A stretch of DNA of 64,000 bases from contig OV050030.1 of NCBI GenBank assembly GCA_920105625.2, positions 151,197,488 through 151,261,487 of the forward strand, written 5' to 3'. Made by a program: the position numbers and the translations under genes. The notes beneath the pieces were generated by a model that ran no database searches, was not told the origin of the DNA, and was given only the letters and a program-made list of their open reading frames with translations. Source of the stretch: Clusia tigrina (lineage: Eukaryota > Arthropoda > Insecta > Diptera > Clusiidae). Every line of letters starts with the position of its first letter. Position 1 is the stretch's first letter. Positions 21,388-33,120 of this stretch are shown here, piece after piece.

Positions 21388-23214
21388 CATTAGCCATAGA
21401 TTAATCTAATCTCATATACGAGTATATACTTATTTCTAATAACCTTTAAACCGTAATTCAAAGTTGAATGCTATACCATTCCACTTCGGTTCACTCGTCT
21501 TACCCTCCTACATTATGAGATTCATTACTTTGTTACTATATAACAGAGGGGAAGAGGAATGAACCATTGATTGATTTTACCGCCGTATAGGTCTCTGACT
21601 GATAAAAAAAATAAATTTTTTTTTCTGAGCAAATTTTGTTGCCCCTCCGATATAAGCTAGAATATTTGAGATAAACCCGTTTATGTGAAGACTGTGTCTA
21701 TTGTATGACTCAATTTTTCATTGCAGCCAATATTTTTTAAAATAAGTTATCACCTGGTATATACCCATAAACAAGTGTATCCTCACACCCTGTAACTTAC
21801 TCGTATATGACCACATACATACATTCCAGGCATTTTCTCTTATTCTAATTTTATTTTGTTTGTCTCGTCTTTCCCTATGAAAGTACAAAAGATTTTACTT
21901 AATATTAATGTAGTAATATGCATTGGGAAAGAGGAGTGAAATTTTCACAGTGTAATACCCCTTTTTTTGTACAAGTACCTACCCGGTATTATCGGTACTA
22001 TTTGTAAACATTTATTAATTTCTTTTATTTCTTTAGCGATTTTTCCCATTCATAAACTTCAATTTTAGCTGTTCTTACTTATATTTAAATGTTTCATTTG
22101 AACTTCTTTCTAATACATTACTTTGTCCCACTCTATCTCTTCTCCTACATTTTACTTTTTCTTGCTTATTCTAAATTCTACTTAGCTACTAATCCAATCA
22201 ATTCCCACAAAATCTTCTCTAGTTTCAATATTAAGGATATCTGCATTTTGTCGGACAGCCAAGCTGCACTAAGGGCGTTGAATGCATTCCAAATAACATC
22301 GAGGAGTGTCTTAGACTGTCGCCGATCTCTAAATGAGATGGTTAAAAAATTCCATATCCAGTTATGCTGGGTGCCAGGACATAGGGATATACCAGGGAAC
22401 TGCAAGGCTGATCAACTTGCGAGAGATGGCACTTGTATGCCAAATGTCGGTAGGCATATGGGTGTACCTCTCGCGACTTGTAAGCTTCTCATAAGAGAGA
22501 CACTGATTAATTCTACCAATCAAAGGTGGATCTGTGCCACTACCTGTGAAATCACCAGGCAAACATGGCCGAAGCTAAATCTGCGTCTATCTGCGAATAT
22601 CATTAGACTCAATAGACTACAAATTAGGATTTTAATAGGAGCCCCTGTCTAATAGGAAATCATGCAAGAAGAATGGGAGTTTATACACATGATTTCTGCC
22701 GCAGCTGCAGCAATGAGGAGGAGCTGGAAACGGTCCAGCATCTCTTCTGTACATGTCCAGCTTTTGCCAGAAATAGGGACCGGTTACTAGGATCCCACTT
22801 CTTAACAAGTATAGATGGTCTATGTCAGTCAGGTGTTAACAACCTTCTTCGCTTTGTAAAAGGCTCAGGGTGGTTCAATCGGGAGGGGGAAGCGTAGCCA
22901 TGCCTCGCATCCGCGGTTCACAACGGACCCAAGTGGCATCACTGGTTATTGGTGATGCGGCTGCCCTACCTGCCTACCTACCTAAGCAAGGTTTGTACGA
23001 ATGCTCAAGCATACGTGCACTGCTAACATTTCCGCCCTGCGTGCGCTCCACTTTGTGTTTTGCACAATTGGTTTGGTCAATGCACTTGTGGTTTGCCAAA
23101 ATGCTTTAAATAAAGCTTTTATTCTAATTTTTCTCCCACTGAATTTTGATTCTTGTATCTGTGTTTTTTCTATCTCACATTTTTTTCATCACTATTATTA
23201 TTACCTTACTTATA
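20822..23214. repeat. Duplicated block, copy 2
   Basis: Direct copy of 1-2391, longer by the segments copy 1 has lost (near 22600-22650 and 22765-22800). Homology continues to base 1 of copy 1, so the left boundary lies at or before 20822. The right boundary is about 23214, after ATTATTATTACCTTACTTAT. Confidence 0.88.
22237..23214 (+). pseudogene. 5'-truncated non-LTR element, RNase H and C-terminal zinc motif, copy 2
   Basis: Better-preserved copy. The RNase H half reads ILSDSQAALRALN and CWVPGHRDIPGNCKADQLAR; the next segment is open to 22652. After a frame break, 22673-22897 gives the zinc-like CRSCSNEEELETVQHLFC motif, then SGVNNLLRFVKGSGWFNR and a stop. About 300 bases of 3' untranslated sequence end in an ATT run near 23200. 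The endonuclease, reverse transcriptase and first RNase H catalytic block are missing. Confidence 0.82.
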
Positions 23215-23486
23215 GTTTTCAACCATTCTCTCCCTTCTTATTCTTGTTCTTACTGCATTTTAGCTGCAGTGTTAGCTTGCATATTCACATTATGTAATTG
23301 ATTAAAGACCTAAGTTAACATGGTTTGATTTCACATTGACCTTGACTTTGAAAATAGAACTGACGCTATTTTATGCTTGTTAATAAAATGCTGAATTCAA
23401 ATGCTCATCAAATGAGGAATATGAGTGTCTACGAGTGTAGTACATTATAAACACATGTTATTTAGTTGTGAGTCCGCAAATGGAAT
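23215..23486 (-). other. Gypsy 3' non-coding/LTR-like segment
   Basis: Patchy similarity to 5765-6000 of the tandem unit (GCATATTxxxATTATG, ACATTGAC, TTTGGAA/TTTGAAA, GCTTxxTAATAAAATG). In both places it sits next to an integrase relic on the same strand. No complete LTR ends can be called because the duplicated block and a non-LTR tail interrupt it. Confidence 0.4.
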
Positions 23487-23945
23487 AATAATAATCATAT
23501 TTATTTCAAGTATATTAATATACAAAAAATAATAAAAATAACAGCACTAGCTCAAGGCCATCAGCTGGTTGTTACAATAAAATATTTATAATGGTTACAT
23601 TTGCTAAGTTAATATATCGAGAATTAAGATAAATAGTTCATATTAAATTAAATGAGATAAGTTACACAATGCAAGCAAATTAGATATAAGACTTATATTT
23701 AAAAAAGTTATATCAGCTAGATGTTTCGATGGAACAGCTATGCCAAAAATCCTTTGCCTTGAATAGGTAAATTCAGGGCAAATGTCTAAAAGATGTTTGA
23801 CTGATGTGCTAGGAGACTTGCAGAAACTGCACGCCGGATCTCCAGATTTAAGCAAATGGAATAACTTTAGTAAGTTATTGTAAAATTTCTTGGGTTTGCC
23901 TTTAATCGTTAGTACCGTGGTAACTGGGCTGCGGATTTCTGCCAC
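23487..23945 (-). mobile_element. 5'-truncated Jockey-like non-LTR tail
   Basis: The minus-strand frame 23643-23945 ends in a stop and holds the C-terminal zinc-like motif of non-LTR polymerases, CSFCKSPSTSVKHLLDICPE, followed by about 150 bases and a 3' (ATT)n tail near 23487-23500. The element begins abruptly inside the integrase relic, right after VWLG, where that frame is interrupted. Only the last ~100 codons and the 3' end inserted. Confidence 0.65.
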
Positions 23946-24860
23946 CTATCCTAACCACACAGGACAAAATTTATTTTTCTTAGTTTGGTTCTTCATTAGT
24001 ACTCGGTCACCCACATTGAAGACTACAGGGTTTAGTACCGTGTTTTAGGCTTCTCTGGCTACTCCTTTAGCACGATCTTGGTTTTCTCTAACCAATTCGT
24101 GCGCTCACTGTAACAGATATTTCCGCACTTTATTTGGGTCATCAGAATTAAATTTGCTGGTATGTTGAAATCAAAACCGTAGAGTGTTCTAAACGGAGTT
24201 TGCTTCGTTGACACATGTACAGCATGTACAGTAGAGCTATTCTGCCAGAGGTCTATGACTTCGTTCTAGCGATCGCCTGGGGATGATAAGGAGTAATATG
24301 TAATTTACATACTTTGAATAATCATCTTGGAACGTCAAGATGTATTTATTTCCCGAAACTGTCTCAGGTAAAATACCTATAATATATATGTGAACTGTAC
24401 CAAATGGTTGTTTCGGTGTGTCGGTGAACACCATTGGCATCTTTGTTAGCCTCGAACTCTTGTTGGCTTGACATTTTGGGCAACTCTTTACATATTTTTT
24501 TATGACTGAGCATACCTTTCAAGGCGTATACCCGTCTGATTCTCTCGTAGGTGTTCCAAGATCCCTGGTGTCCACTTAGACTGGAATATTGGGAACCCTT
24601 CAGGACCCCAGACAGAATATCTGTCTTTCTCGAGCCACTCTACCCTGTTGGCTAGCTGTTTGTTTCTATCGTCATTCGTTTCTTTTATTTTTGCTGCTTC
24701 TGTGTCAACTACTGACCGTTTAACATTGGTCTTCTCCCTGTCGGCCTTTGCCTTTGCTCTAGTTTGAACTACCGATATCTTTTGTTTTTTTGGAACTCTG
24801 CTAAGTGTATCTGAATTTAGGTTCTTTTTCCAGGTCTACTCTAGTAGGTATTTCATGTTC
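23946..24860 (-). pseudogene. Ty3/gypsy RNase H tail and integrase, frameshifted
   Basis: From right to left: LDTLSRVPKKQ (the ADxLSR end of RNase H), a linker, then a zinc-finger remnant (YERIRRVYALKGM and, in another frame, CPKCQANK). The core follows, with PFGTVHIYIIGILP and SGNKYILTFQDDYSKYV, where the first catalytic Asp expected in the ...DIxG block is replaced by Tyr. Last come VVFNVGDRVLMKNQTKKNKF and VWLG. Frame changes at about 24470 and 24230 and the lost Asp make it inactive. The family is close to the minus-strand relic in the 4 kb units. It is colinear with gag/protease at 35.9-37.6 kb. Confidence 0.78.
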
Positions 24861-25109
24861 TACTTCCGGTGTATATCTTTTTTTTGTTTCTCCATTTATT
24901 TAACTACAATCTGTCCAGCTGTACATTCAGTACTACTTATGTATATTATATTTGGTTATAAACATATGTATGAATTTTCACTAGCATTCCATACATTAAG
25001 CACATTAATTTAACAAAGGTAGATTTCATATATATTAAATTCATTCATTCATATTAGTTTTTTTTAAAAGTTAATCTTATTTTTTAATTATTAATTCTAA
25101 TTTAATCTT

Positions 25110-27970
25110 AGGGGGTAAATCTGAATGGTAAGTCCGATGGTACATATTTTTTAGTCTTCGCGCGCTGGTATCGCTGGTTATCAATTCTACCGCTAGGTTG
25201 TTAGGATGGACTCTAAGACGTTTGCGATATGAGTGGCTATGGATATATTTCTATATTTCATGATTTCATCATTTACTTATAGGATGTTTAGATTGCGATG
25301 AATGATGTCGCTGCTGACATACCAAGGTGCATTAGCACACAGTCGTATAATTTTCATTCGAATCGTTGTAGGATGTCCAGGTTTGACTTGGTTGCTGATC
25401 CCCAAATTTGAATACCATAACTCCATATGGGCTTCAGTATTACCTCAGTATTCAGTGTTCAGTATATATCAGGACTTTATTTCCAAGTGTTATTTCATGA
25501 TTTCATCATTTACTTATAGGATGTTTAGATTGCGATGAATGATGTCGCTGCTGACATACCAAGGTGCACAGCACACAGTCGTATAATTTTCATTCGAATC
25601 GTTGTAGGATGTCCAGGTTTGACTTGGTTGCTGATCCCCAAATTTGAATACCATAACTCCATATGGGCTTCAGTATTACCTCAGTATTCAGTGTTCAGTA
25701 TATATCAGGACTTTATTTCCAAGTGTTAGGGCTGACCTTCGTCCAAGTAGCCAGAACAAAGACCTAAGCGTTATTCCAAGTTGTTTCCGTTTGGAGAAGA
25801 TATGACAGCGCCACGTAAGCCGCCGATCCAGGTGCACCCCAAGGTGCATGTTCTGCTTGTGGTAATTGGCAGTTATTTAGTGTCACTGGAGGGCAAGAAC
25901 CTTCACGTAGGGTAAAAGTCGCTTGCACTGATTTTATTGCATTTGCTTTTATTCGCCACTTGTCTAGCCATAAGTCAATTTGATTCAGGTTCTCCTGCAA
26001 ATGCTTCGAGGCTAACACGGGGTTTTTGTTGCTGGCCATTACAACAGTATCATCTGCAAAAGTTGTGGAATATGTGGTATCAGTCAGAGGAAGGCCAGCC
26101 GTGAATAGTGTGTAGATCACAGGTCCTAAAACGCTCCCTTGTGGAACACCAGCTTTGATTGGATAGAGGGAAGTTACGTCGGTGTTAACTTTGACCATGA
26201 AGAATCTGCTTTCTAAGGAGGTTTTTAATATGGCAAAGTAGTGATAGGGTAAATGCATTTTCAATTTGCACAGTAACCCTTGATGCAACACCTTGGGGAA
26301 TGCTTGGGTGATATCCAGGAATGCGGCTGAACAGTATTCTCTGTTTTCTAGTTTTCTGTTTTGACTCGATGATTGGGTGGAGTCGCTTCAAAGGCAGTTT
26401 CTCAAACACTTTAGAAAGTATCGGAAGCAAGCTTATTGGTCTATGTGAGGTGACCACTTCTGCCGGTTTCCCAGGTTTGGGAACAAAGATAATTTGAGTC
26501 ACTTTCCATTGGCTTGGGAAGTGGTCACATCGGATAATCGCATTGAATAATTGGGCAATGAATTTATAGCCATAATCTGGTAGCTCCTTTAGGAATCTGC
26601 TCGTAATAAGGTCATATCCCGGCGATTTTTTGTCTTTTAGCGTATTCTTGATAATTACTTTAATTTCTTTTATTTTAGAATGCTGGATCGGAATATCCAT
26701 TTGGTATGGGGCATCTAGTAATTCAGGTATTCTTATGTCTTCTGGTGGATGGATGCTTGGAAACGGTGCAAATACTTCTAATAAATGTAGAGCAAATGAC
26801 TGTGCATTTTCCTTGTCAGTTCTGGCCCATCCGCCATCTTTCGTTTTAATAGGTGGCACATGTGATATTGGTTGATTTAGTTTTTTTGTAGCTTTCCATA
26901 GTGAATAACCTGAAGCCTGTGAAGGTGACAAGCTGCTGAGATAGCTTTGTATTTCTGAATTTTTTGTTGACCGTAGGGCGTTTTTAAGTTGCTTTGTAGC
27001 GCAATTGAACTGGTTTTTGTCATATTGTTATCATTTGCCAAATTCGACGCAGTCTGCGCTTTTCTTTTAGTTGCTCCTTTACAACCTGGCTTACATCACG
27101 ATGATTACTTATACAGCTGGGCTCCAATGTGGAAGTCCATGCAGCATTCTGAATGGTTGAGTTCAAAAGTTCTACTGCATCGTCTATGTTGGTTTTGTTT
27201 TTTAAAGGAATATTGGTGACTAGAGTCTCGATAATGCTTTGTCTAAACAACTCCCAATTTGCGCTTTTGTTGTGTTTAGGCAGATTGTTCTTGCTCTGAT
27301 CTGAACCTCACAGCTAATTGGTAGAACTATAGGTGAGTGATCTGATGACAGGTCCAGGCACGATTCCATGGAAGTGTTTGTTTTTGGTACACCTTTGGAT
27401 ACAAAAAAGTCGGTAACGTCTGGAAGCTTGTTACTGTGCGTTGGTCAGTAGGTTGGCTCACCCGTTGATAGGTGGGACAGGCTGTTTTGTTGCATAGCTC
27501 TATATAGGTTCTCTAGGAGTTGTGATTCTAGACTCCCATTACGGATACTTAGCATTATAATCACCCCCAGCGATGAATCTTGATCCTAGGGAGTTATAAA
27601 ATTCTTGGAACTGTTCGCATTTAACTGGATGGTTGGGTGGGCAATATACCGCTGCAATTGTTATGGGACCTTTATAATCATCAATTGTTATAACCGTTGA
27701 TTGTAGGTATTTCTTTTTATAACATTCGTGCTCCACGTGTGCAATACTGTTACGAATAATTACAGCAGTTACCACCCGCGCAGTGCCAGCTGGGTGGATT
27801 GTGGAATATAGGTCATATTGCGGAATTTTTGCGTAACTTTTTTCAGTGAAATGGGTTTCAGATATCAACATAATGTCAATATTTTTGTCTGCTAAGAAAG
27901 CTGATATTTCATGGATATGGCGACTGAGCCCATTGGCATTCCAGACTGCGATTTTTAATAATTTATTCAT
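25110..27970 (-). pseudogene. Jockey element 1 ORF2: endonuclease and reverse transcriptase
   Basis: The start ATG at 27970-27968 overlaps the ORF1 stop as ATGA. The first 143 codons hold the endonuclease N-terminus (VWNANGLSRH, ISETHF, AGGDYNAK with its catalytic Asp/Asn). After a broken stretch, 26185-26931 gives the RT fingers (KSPGYDLIT, KPGKPAEVV, RPISLLPILSKVFE). 25764-26291 gives AGVPQGSVLGP and the catalytic box FADDTVVMA. The extreme C-terminus (RLRVHPNNLAVEL, RRLKNMYHR) is at about 25110-25225. At least four frame changes make it non-functional. The C-terminal part contains a 238-bp tandem duplication. Confidence 0.82.
25255..25729. repeat. 238-bp tandem duplication inside Jockey element 1
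   Basis: 25255-25492 and 25493-25729 are near-identical direct repeats, both starting ATTTCATGATTTCATC and ending CCAAGTGTTA. Copy 2 lacks two bases where copy 1 reads GCATTAGCACAC (GCACAGCACAC). The duplicated piece codes for the C-terminal RT extension of the element. Confidence 0.9.
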
Positions 27971-29061
27971 TTCGACATATTTGCTACGACTGTGGTTAGT
28001 AGATTAAGTAGTGTACTCACTTGACCCATTAATGCTTTAAGCATGGTTTTTAGCTCGGTCATATCCTCATTCAGTTGAGTATTTGGATTGTTGAGCGGAG
28101 TGGTTATGTTCGTATTGGTTTCTACCGGAGTTTTGTTTCGTACTACATTTGCATACGACGTTGTTGTTCGTGGAGCGGATCTTTGAGGCGCTTCCTGGTT
28201 AATGTTCCTCGCTTCTCTGTTTCTGAGTGCTGAGATCGACTTTTGTTGCAGCTCCTTATAGACAGTGAAACCTTTATAATTAGCGGGATGATTGCCTTCG
28301 TAGAGCACACATCGAACGTCTTGTGCGACGAGTTTGCGGGAACATTCGGTAGTAAGGTGGTTTCCTGTATATTTAACGCATCGTGGGCTACGGTTGCAGT
28401 GTCGCTTGGTGTGTCCGTAACGTTGGCATCTGACACATTGGGGAATTTCACGTTTCTTCCTAGGTGGCTCAATTTTAATTCGTGTATTTAAAAGTGTATT
28501 ACATTCGTATATGTCTTTGTTATTGCTGCATTGCTTCAGACTGATGTAAAACATTGGAAACGGCTTTTTTGTAGTTCTTTGCCTAATATTGCAAACGTTA
28601 ACAACTGTATAACCCAACTCCTCAATTGCTTCTCGTATTTCGTCGATTGGGGTTGAACAGTGCATACCAATTAGTACTACATTAAAGTCTCTTTCTTGCT
28701 ACAAATTAAAAGTATGAAACTCAGTGTTCTTTTCGGTTAGAGCCTTTGTAATGGCTGATTATTTTTCAGCGGACTTTGGTTGTATTTTGACAACGTCTCC
28801 GCTTATAACTTTGAGTTCATTTTCGCCTGAAACAATAGGTGGAGGTTTTGGTTCTCTCCGGATGTCAATTGATGCATCCTGACGTGCCTCTTCTTGGTCT
28901 AGAGAAGCGAATCTATTCGAGCTGTTTAAAGAAGGTGTTGCGAGCCAGTAGTTATCCAATTTGGATTGTTTTGGAGTGGGACGCGATGCTGCGCCTGAGC
29001 TAGATCTATTCGTCTTTGAGTTTGGTGCTTTCTGCCATATTCCAGATGCCTCCACTCCCAA
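27967..29061 (-). pseudogene. Jockey element 1 ORF1: zinc-knuckle nucleic-acid-binding protein
   Basis: 28759-29061 contains the N-terminal part (TPKQSKLDNYWLATPSLNSS, NRFASLDQEE). 27967-28665 contains the single-domain region and the knuckles: CVRCQRYGHTKRHC is complete, but the next two have lost a cysteine (CVKYTGNHLTTEC and CVLYEGNH). ORF1 proteins of this clade coat the RNA intermediate. The open stretch ends ELKTMLKALMGQVSTLLNLL with TGA overlapping the ORF2 ATG. A stop near 28690-28760 separates the halves; the N-terminal half has no clear ATG at its left limit. Confidence 0.78.
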
Positions 29062-29300
29062 TTATGGGAGTTTAGGGCTTCTTGATGCCACCATACCAGT
29101 GATGTTTTCACCTCGATTACCTTCGCTCTACGGTACTGCACTGATCACAATTAGTATTTTTGGCGATTGTTTCCGCTTGTGGGTTAACATTTTTGGAACC
29201 CCCTTTGGGGGAGCGGATAACAGTCATACTACTAAGTGTAGGGGGGGCTTAAGCAAAAAAAAATTTGTGCATACACAAACCAACTATACTGAGTTTTACA

Positions 29301-29589
29301 AAGTAATATATTGAACTGATTATGTCAATGAGACATTTCTTTATTTATTTGCAGATCTCTCTTTTGAGTTAACCAAGGTAATATATAAATTAAATTGTTT
29401 AACTGTTAAAAAAATTTCACTTTTAGCGCCTGAGGAAGACCCTGGTTACCACTAGGAACACCGACATCTCGACCAGCAGTCAACGGGGCGGAACTCACTA
29501 CAGGTACGCACAAGTTTTAACGTTTTATTATATAGTAATTTATTCACTTTTATAAAACTTCACGGAGCAAACCGACACGCGCCTGAATC
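29301..29589. other. Unassigned sequence between Jockey element 1 and the gypsy linker
   Basis: Includes a short C/G-rich stretch at 29428-29510 (GCGCCTGAGGAAGACCCTGG... and GTCAACGGGGCGGAAC) unlike its AT-rich surroundings. It could be the 5' untranslated end of Jockey element 1 or a small extra insertion. I find no reading frame or terminal repeat. Confidence 0.35.
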
Positions 29590-29985
29590 ACTCTACTCGT
29601 TCCAATATATACTACAAAATGGTGTATATGTTAGATGGTCTCCTTCCAGCAAATATATGTCATGAAATGACGTACAAATGGCTTCTATAGATGCCTTCTC
29701 TTCCGAGTTTACGGTTGGGTCTAACTTTAGTCATTCTAGTACTTTCTCCATACTTTTTGTTATATCTACCTGCTTGATCTGGTTAACCGACCCACAGTTC
29801 GGTTCCTTAAAATTATCGTAACTAGTGAACTTAAGCCTAAAATCCTTATTCATATAATATTCCTCTTCTGATGCATTTAGAACGCAAGCGTACACCTTAC
29901 CCTTGTCACGTGCGTTATGGTCTCTCCCATATATACGCTCTCCGCTAGCTGCTGCTTGTGCAAAACAACCGTCCGAAATTTCGAG
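29590..29985 (-). pseudogene. Ty3/gypsy protease-RT linker
   Basis: The minus-strand frame reads EEEYYMNKDFRLKFTSYDNF, NCGSVNQIKQVDITKSMEKV, then after a stop LKLDPTVNSEEKASIEAIC, SFHDIYLLEGDHLTYTPF. The LxLDxLNxEEKxxIxxICxxFxDIFxLEGD pattern is the hallmark segment just before the reverse transcriptase in gypsy-type pol. It is cut on the right by Jockey element 2 and on the left before any RT motif. Its position between the gag/protease relic (35.9-37.6 kb) and the integrase relic (23.9-24.9 kb), on the same strand, supports one nested element. Confidence 0.75.
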
Positions 29986-30068
29986 TAATTACTCTTGTTG
30001 TCCTCACGCCTACCAGTTCCTGACTACTATTCTTTACCTTATTCACGGTTCCTTCCTGCCATGACCTT
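29986..30068. other. Short junction between gypsy linker and Jockey element 2
   Basis: Probably still gypsy sequence just upstream of the linker; no motif. The minus-strand A-rich tail of Jockey element 2 starts at about 30070. Confidence 0.4.
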
Positions 30069-30272
30069 AGTTTTTTTTTATTTTTTTTATTTCTTCCTCT
30101 ATATATTACAATCTATAACAATAATATTAAGTAATATTTTGTGCAGGTTTGGATTGAATATGCTCTTTTTGCCAATGCCAAAAGAACTTCTTTTATTTAT
30201 TTGTTTATTAAATTTTCTCTATTTATCCATCATTTTATTTATGTATATAATTAATTATTTATTTTGTTATTG

Positions 30273-32959
30273 TTATGTATTTATGTTTTTAAACCTTCCT
30301 GTAAGTTCTGCAGGGGTAATTCGCTTCAATGTTCTTGGAGTTGCACCCTCCGTGTCTGCTGCACTACGCAGTTCCAGGTTTTGATGGCCTCTCAGTCGGT
30401 GTAGATGTTTGGTGCTGCATTTTGTGATTGTGTCCGTGATGGTTTCAATGTGTAGGTCACGGTGTATAACCTCATTCGGGATATACCATTCAGCATTTGT
30501 AGTTGTTCGTAGTATTCTTGACTGCATTCGTTGTATTAAATTTAAGTTTGATATGCTAGCAGTGCCCCATATCTCGATTCCATATTTCCAGATAGGTGCT
30601 TGTCTTATATATTAATAGTTTGTTGTAGAGAGATAGTCTAAATGCTCGTCCAAGTAGCCAGCTTAATTGTCGGTACTTATTTTTTGCATCGTTTCGCTTG
30701 TTAATGATGTGCTGCTTCCAAGTCAATTTTTCGTCTATGGTTATTCCAAGATATTTTGCAGCAGAGTGAGTTTTTATTTTTTTGCCCTTTATAGCAAGGC
30801 TGTATTTTGTCGATTTTCTGTTTGTATATACATCATGTACAGTTTTGTCTTTATTTATCTCTATTCCCCATAAGTCACACCATGCTACTACATTGTCCAA
30901 TATATGTTGGATTGCATTTCTTGCCTTTTTTTCGTCATTGTGTGATGCCATGAAAACTGTGTCGTCTGCGAATGTTGCTATCATCGCATTGCTTTTCGTT
31001 GGAATTGGTATATCTGCTGTGAATATTAAGTATAGTAGAGGTCCTAATACGCTGCCTTGTGGTACTCCAGCTGTCATTGGTAGGATGTCTGAGCAATCCT
31101 CGTCATATTTTATGTAGAATTGTCGTTCGCTTATATAGCTCTTTAAAATGTCATAATAATTTTGTGGAAATATTCGCTTAAGTTTATATAGAAGTCCTTC
31201 GTGACTCACCTTGTCGAATGCTTTTGCAATGTCCAAGTATACAGCTACGCAGTATTTTTTGTTGTCTATAATTTCAAGGATTTTGTTTACAACCCTGTGG
31301 ACCTGTTGCACAGTTGAGTGTTGTCTTCTAAATCCAAACAGATGGCTAGGTATTAAATTTTTTGTTGTTAAGAATGGCTCTAATCTGTCCTGTAGTATCG
31401 TTTCAAATACTTTCGATAGTATTGGCAATAGACTGATAGGTCGGTAAGAAGTTGTTTTGGTGGCATCTTTTCCTGGCTTGCTGATGGCTGTTATCTGTGC
31501 AACTTTCCATAAGCGAGAGAAATACTTAGTTTCTAGCATGCAGTTAAATATATTTCGGATATATATTATAGCTATATCAGGCATTTCTTTTAGCATTTTC
31601 CCGCTTATCAGATCATATCATGGCGCCTTTTTGTCTTTTAATTTTTTAATTTTGTTTTTGATTTCTGCTACTGACGTCTTTTTTGTTTTGGATTGCGGGA
31701 TATTTATTATATTGTCAAGATGAGTGGTTTGATTGTCCATTTCGCTTGTAAATATTTCAAGGAAATGTTTGGCCAGTGTGTTGGCTTTGTCTTTACTTGT
31801 TTTCGCCCATGTACCGGTTTGTGTTTTGATAGGAGGTTTGTGTATTATTGCACCAGTGAGTTTTTTCGTAGCCTTCCAAAGAGAGTAATTTGTTGATGTG
31901 GTCGTTCCCAAGTTCAGCATATGTTTTCTAGTTCCTTTTCTATGTGTTTCTGAAGTAAAATTTTTAATTCATTTGCTGCTTTGTTTAGGTTGCGTTTATC
32001 TTCCGGATTCCTAGTGATTTGCCATGTTTTCCGGAGCTTCCTTTTCCATTTAATTTTTCCCTTGATGAACGCTGGTGTAGTGTCCGTATTTGCTAACGTT
32101 AGCTTTGGTGTTGAAGCTGTGATTGCTTCGATGACGCTATCATTGAAATATGCGATTGCGGAATCGAGTGCATTTTTTGTTTTTAATCGTATATCTATTT
32201 TTAGTTGTTTTTCTAGTGCTAGACGAAAATTATTCCAGTCAGTTTTATTGTTATAGATGCCTGAGAAAAGTCTTGTCTCTATTGATCCTAGTAATGTCAT
32301 TAGGATTGTGGAGTGGTCTGAGCATAATTCTAAACATGATTTAATAGTCAGCTGTTTATGAAGAATATTTTTTGTGATGCAGAAGTCTATTAAATCTGGT
32401 GGTTTTCTTTTTGTATCTGTTGGCCAGTATGTTGGTTCACCAGTGCTAATGAATCGACCATTACTATATCGTATAGCTTTAAGTACCTCGCGTCCTTTTG
32501 CGTTTGTAAACTTTGATCCCCATAAAACATTTTTAGCGTAATAGTCACCTCCGGCTAAATAGCGATTCCCCAGTTTTTTTAAATAGTCTAGATATTGTTC
32601 TTTTGTGTTGTTATATTTTGGTGGACAATAGACAGCAGATACTACGATTTGTCCTTTCGAGTCTTTTAGTGCTATTGTGGTTGCTTGAAGGTTTTCTTTT
32701 TTATATGCGTCAAGTTCAATGTAATTCATATTTTTTTTATAATGATCGCCGTTCCACCGTGAGATTTGTTGTCAGGATGATTTGTGTAATGGATGTCAAA
32801 GTTACGGAATTTAACATATGTTTTGTCTGTAGCATGTGTTTCCGAGATTAACATCACATCTATTGAATTATTTATTAGGAAAGTCTTTAGTTCTAGTTCA
32901 TGGCGCGACAGTCCATTTGCATTCCATATTGCCAAATTTATTTTATTTACTGCGTTCAT
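30273..32959 (-). pseudogene. Jockey element 2 ORF2: endonuclease and reverse transcriptase
   Basis: The ATG at 32959 starts with IWNANGLSRH. Endonuclease motifs: ISETHA, then after a homopolymer frameshift at about 32726 GGDYYAKN (family norm GGDYNAK, so the catalytic Asn is Tyr), PDLIDF and CSDHS. A second frameshift lies near 31915. Reverse transcriptase: KDKKAP then an in-frame TGA at about 31615 where Gly is expected, RPISLLPILSKVFE, VYLDIAKAFDKV, AGVPQGSVLGPLLY and FADDTVFMA. A final frameshift near 30600 leads into the C-terminus (30273-30527). There is no RNase H. The enzyme would nick target DNA and prime reverse transcription, but this copy cannot be translated through. Confidence 0.88.
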
Positions 32960-32978
32960 CTATTTTGCTTAGTTACTA

Positions 32979-33004
32979 CAGGGTGGCTGATGAATATTGC
33001 TACC
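32979..33004 (+). repeat. Mariner left terminal inverted repeat
   Basis: CAGGGTGGCTGATGAATATT followed by GCTACC. Confidence 0.92.
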
Positions 33005-33120
33005 TTAAGAAACTCAAATAACTTTTTTTTCAGTGTATGGAATTCATTTTTCTTTTATTAATGTTAAAGCTCATTCAATTTTATTAAATATAGCTTAATT
33101 AGTTTTAAAAATAATGGAAT

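Larger units (their letters stand above)
25040..29300 (-). mobile_element. Jockey-clade non-LTR element 1 (degenerate)
   Basis: The minus strand carries ORF1 (zinc-knuckle protein), then ORF2 (endonuclease plus reverse transcriptase, no RNase H), then a short 3' end near 25040 rich in A on the minus strand. This order and the absence of RNase H are typical of the Jockey clade. It is older than Jockey element 2: stops and frame changes are scattered through both ORFs. It lies where the RT part of the surrounding gypsy would be. The 5' boundary is not resolved. Confidence 0.75.
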
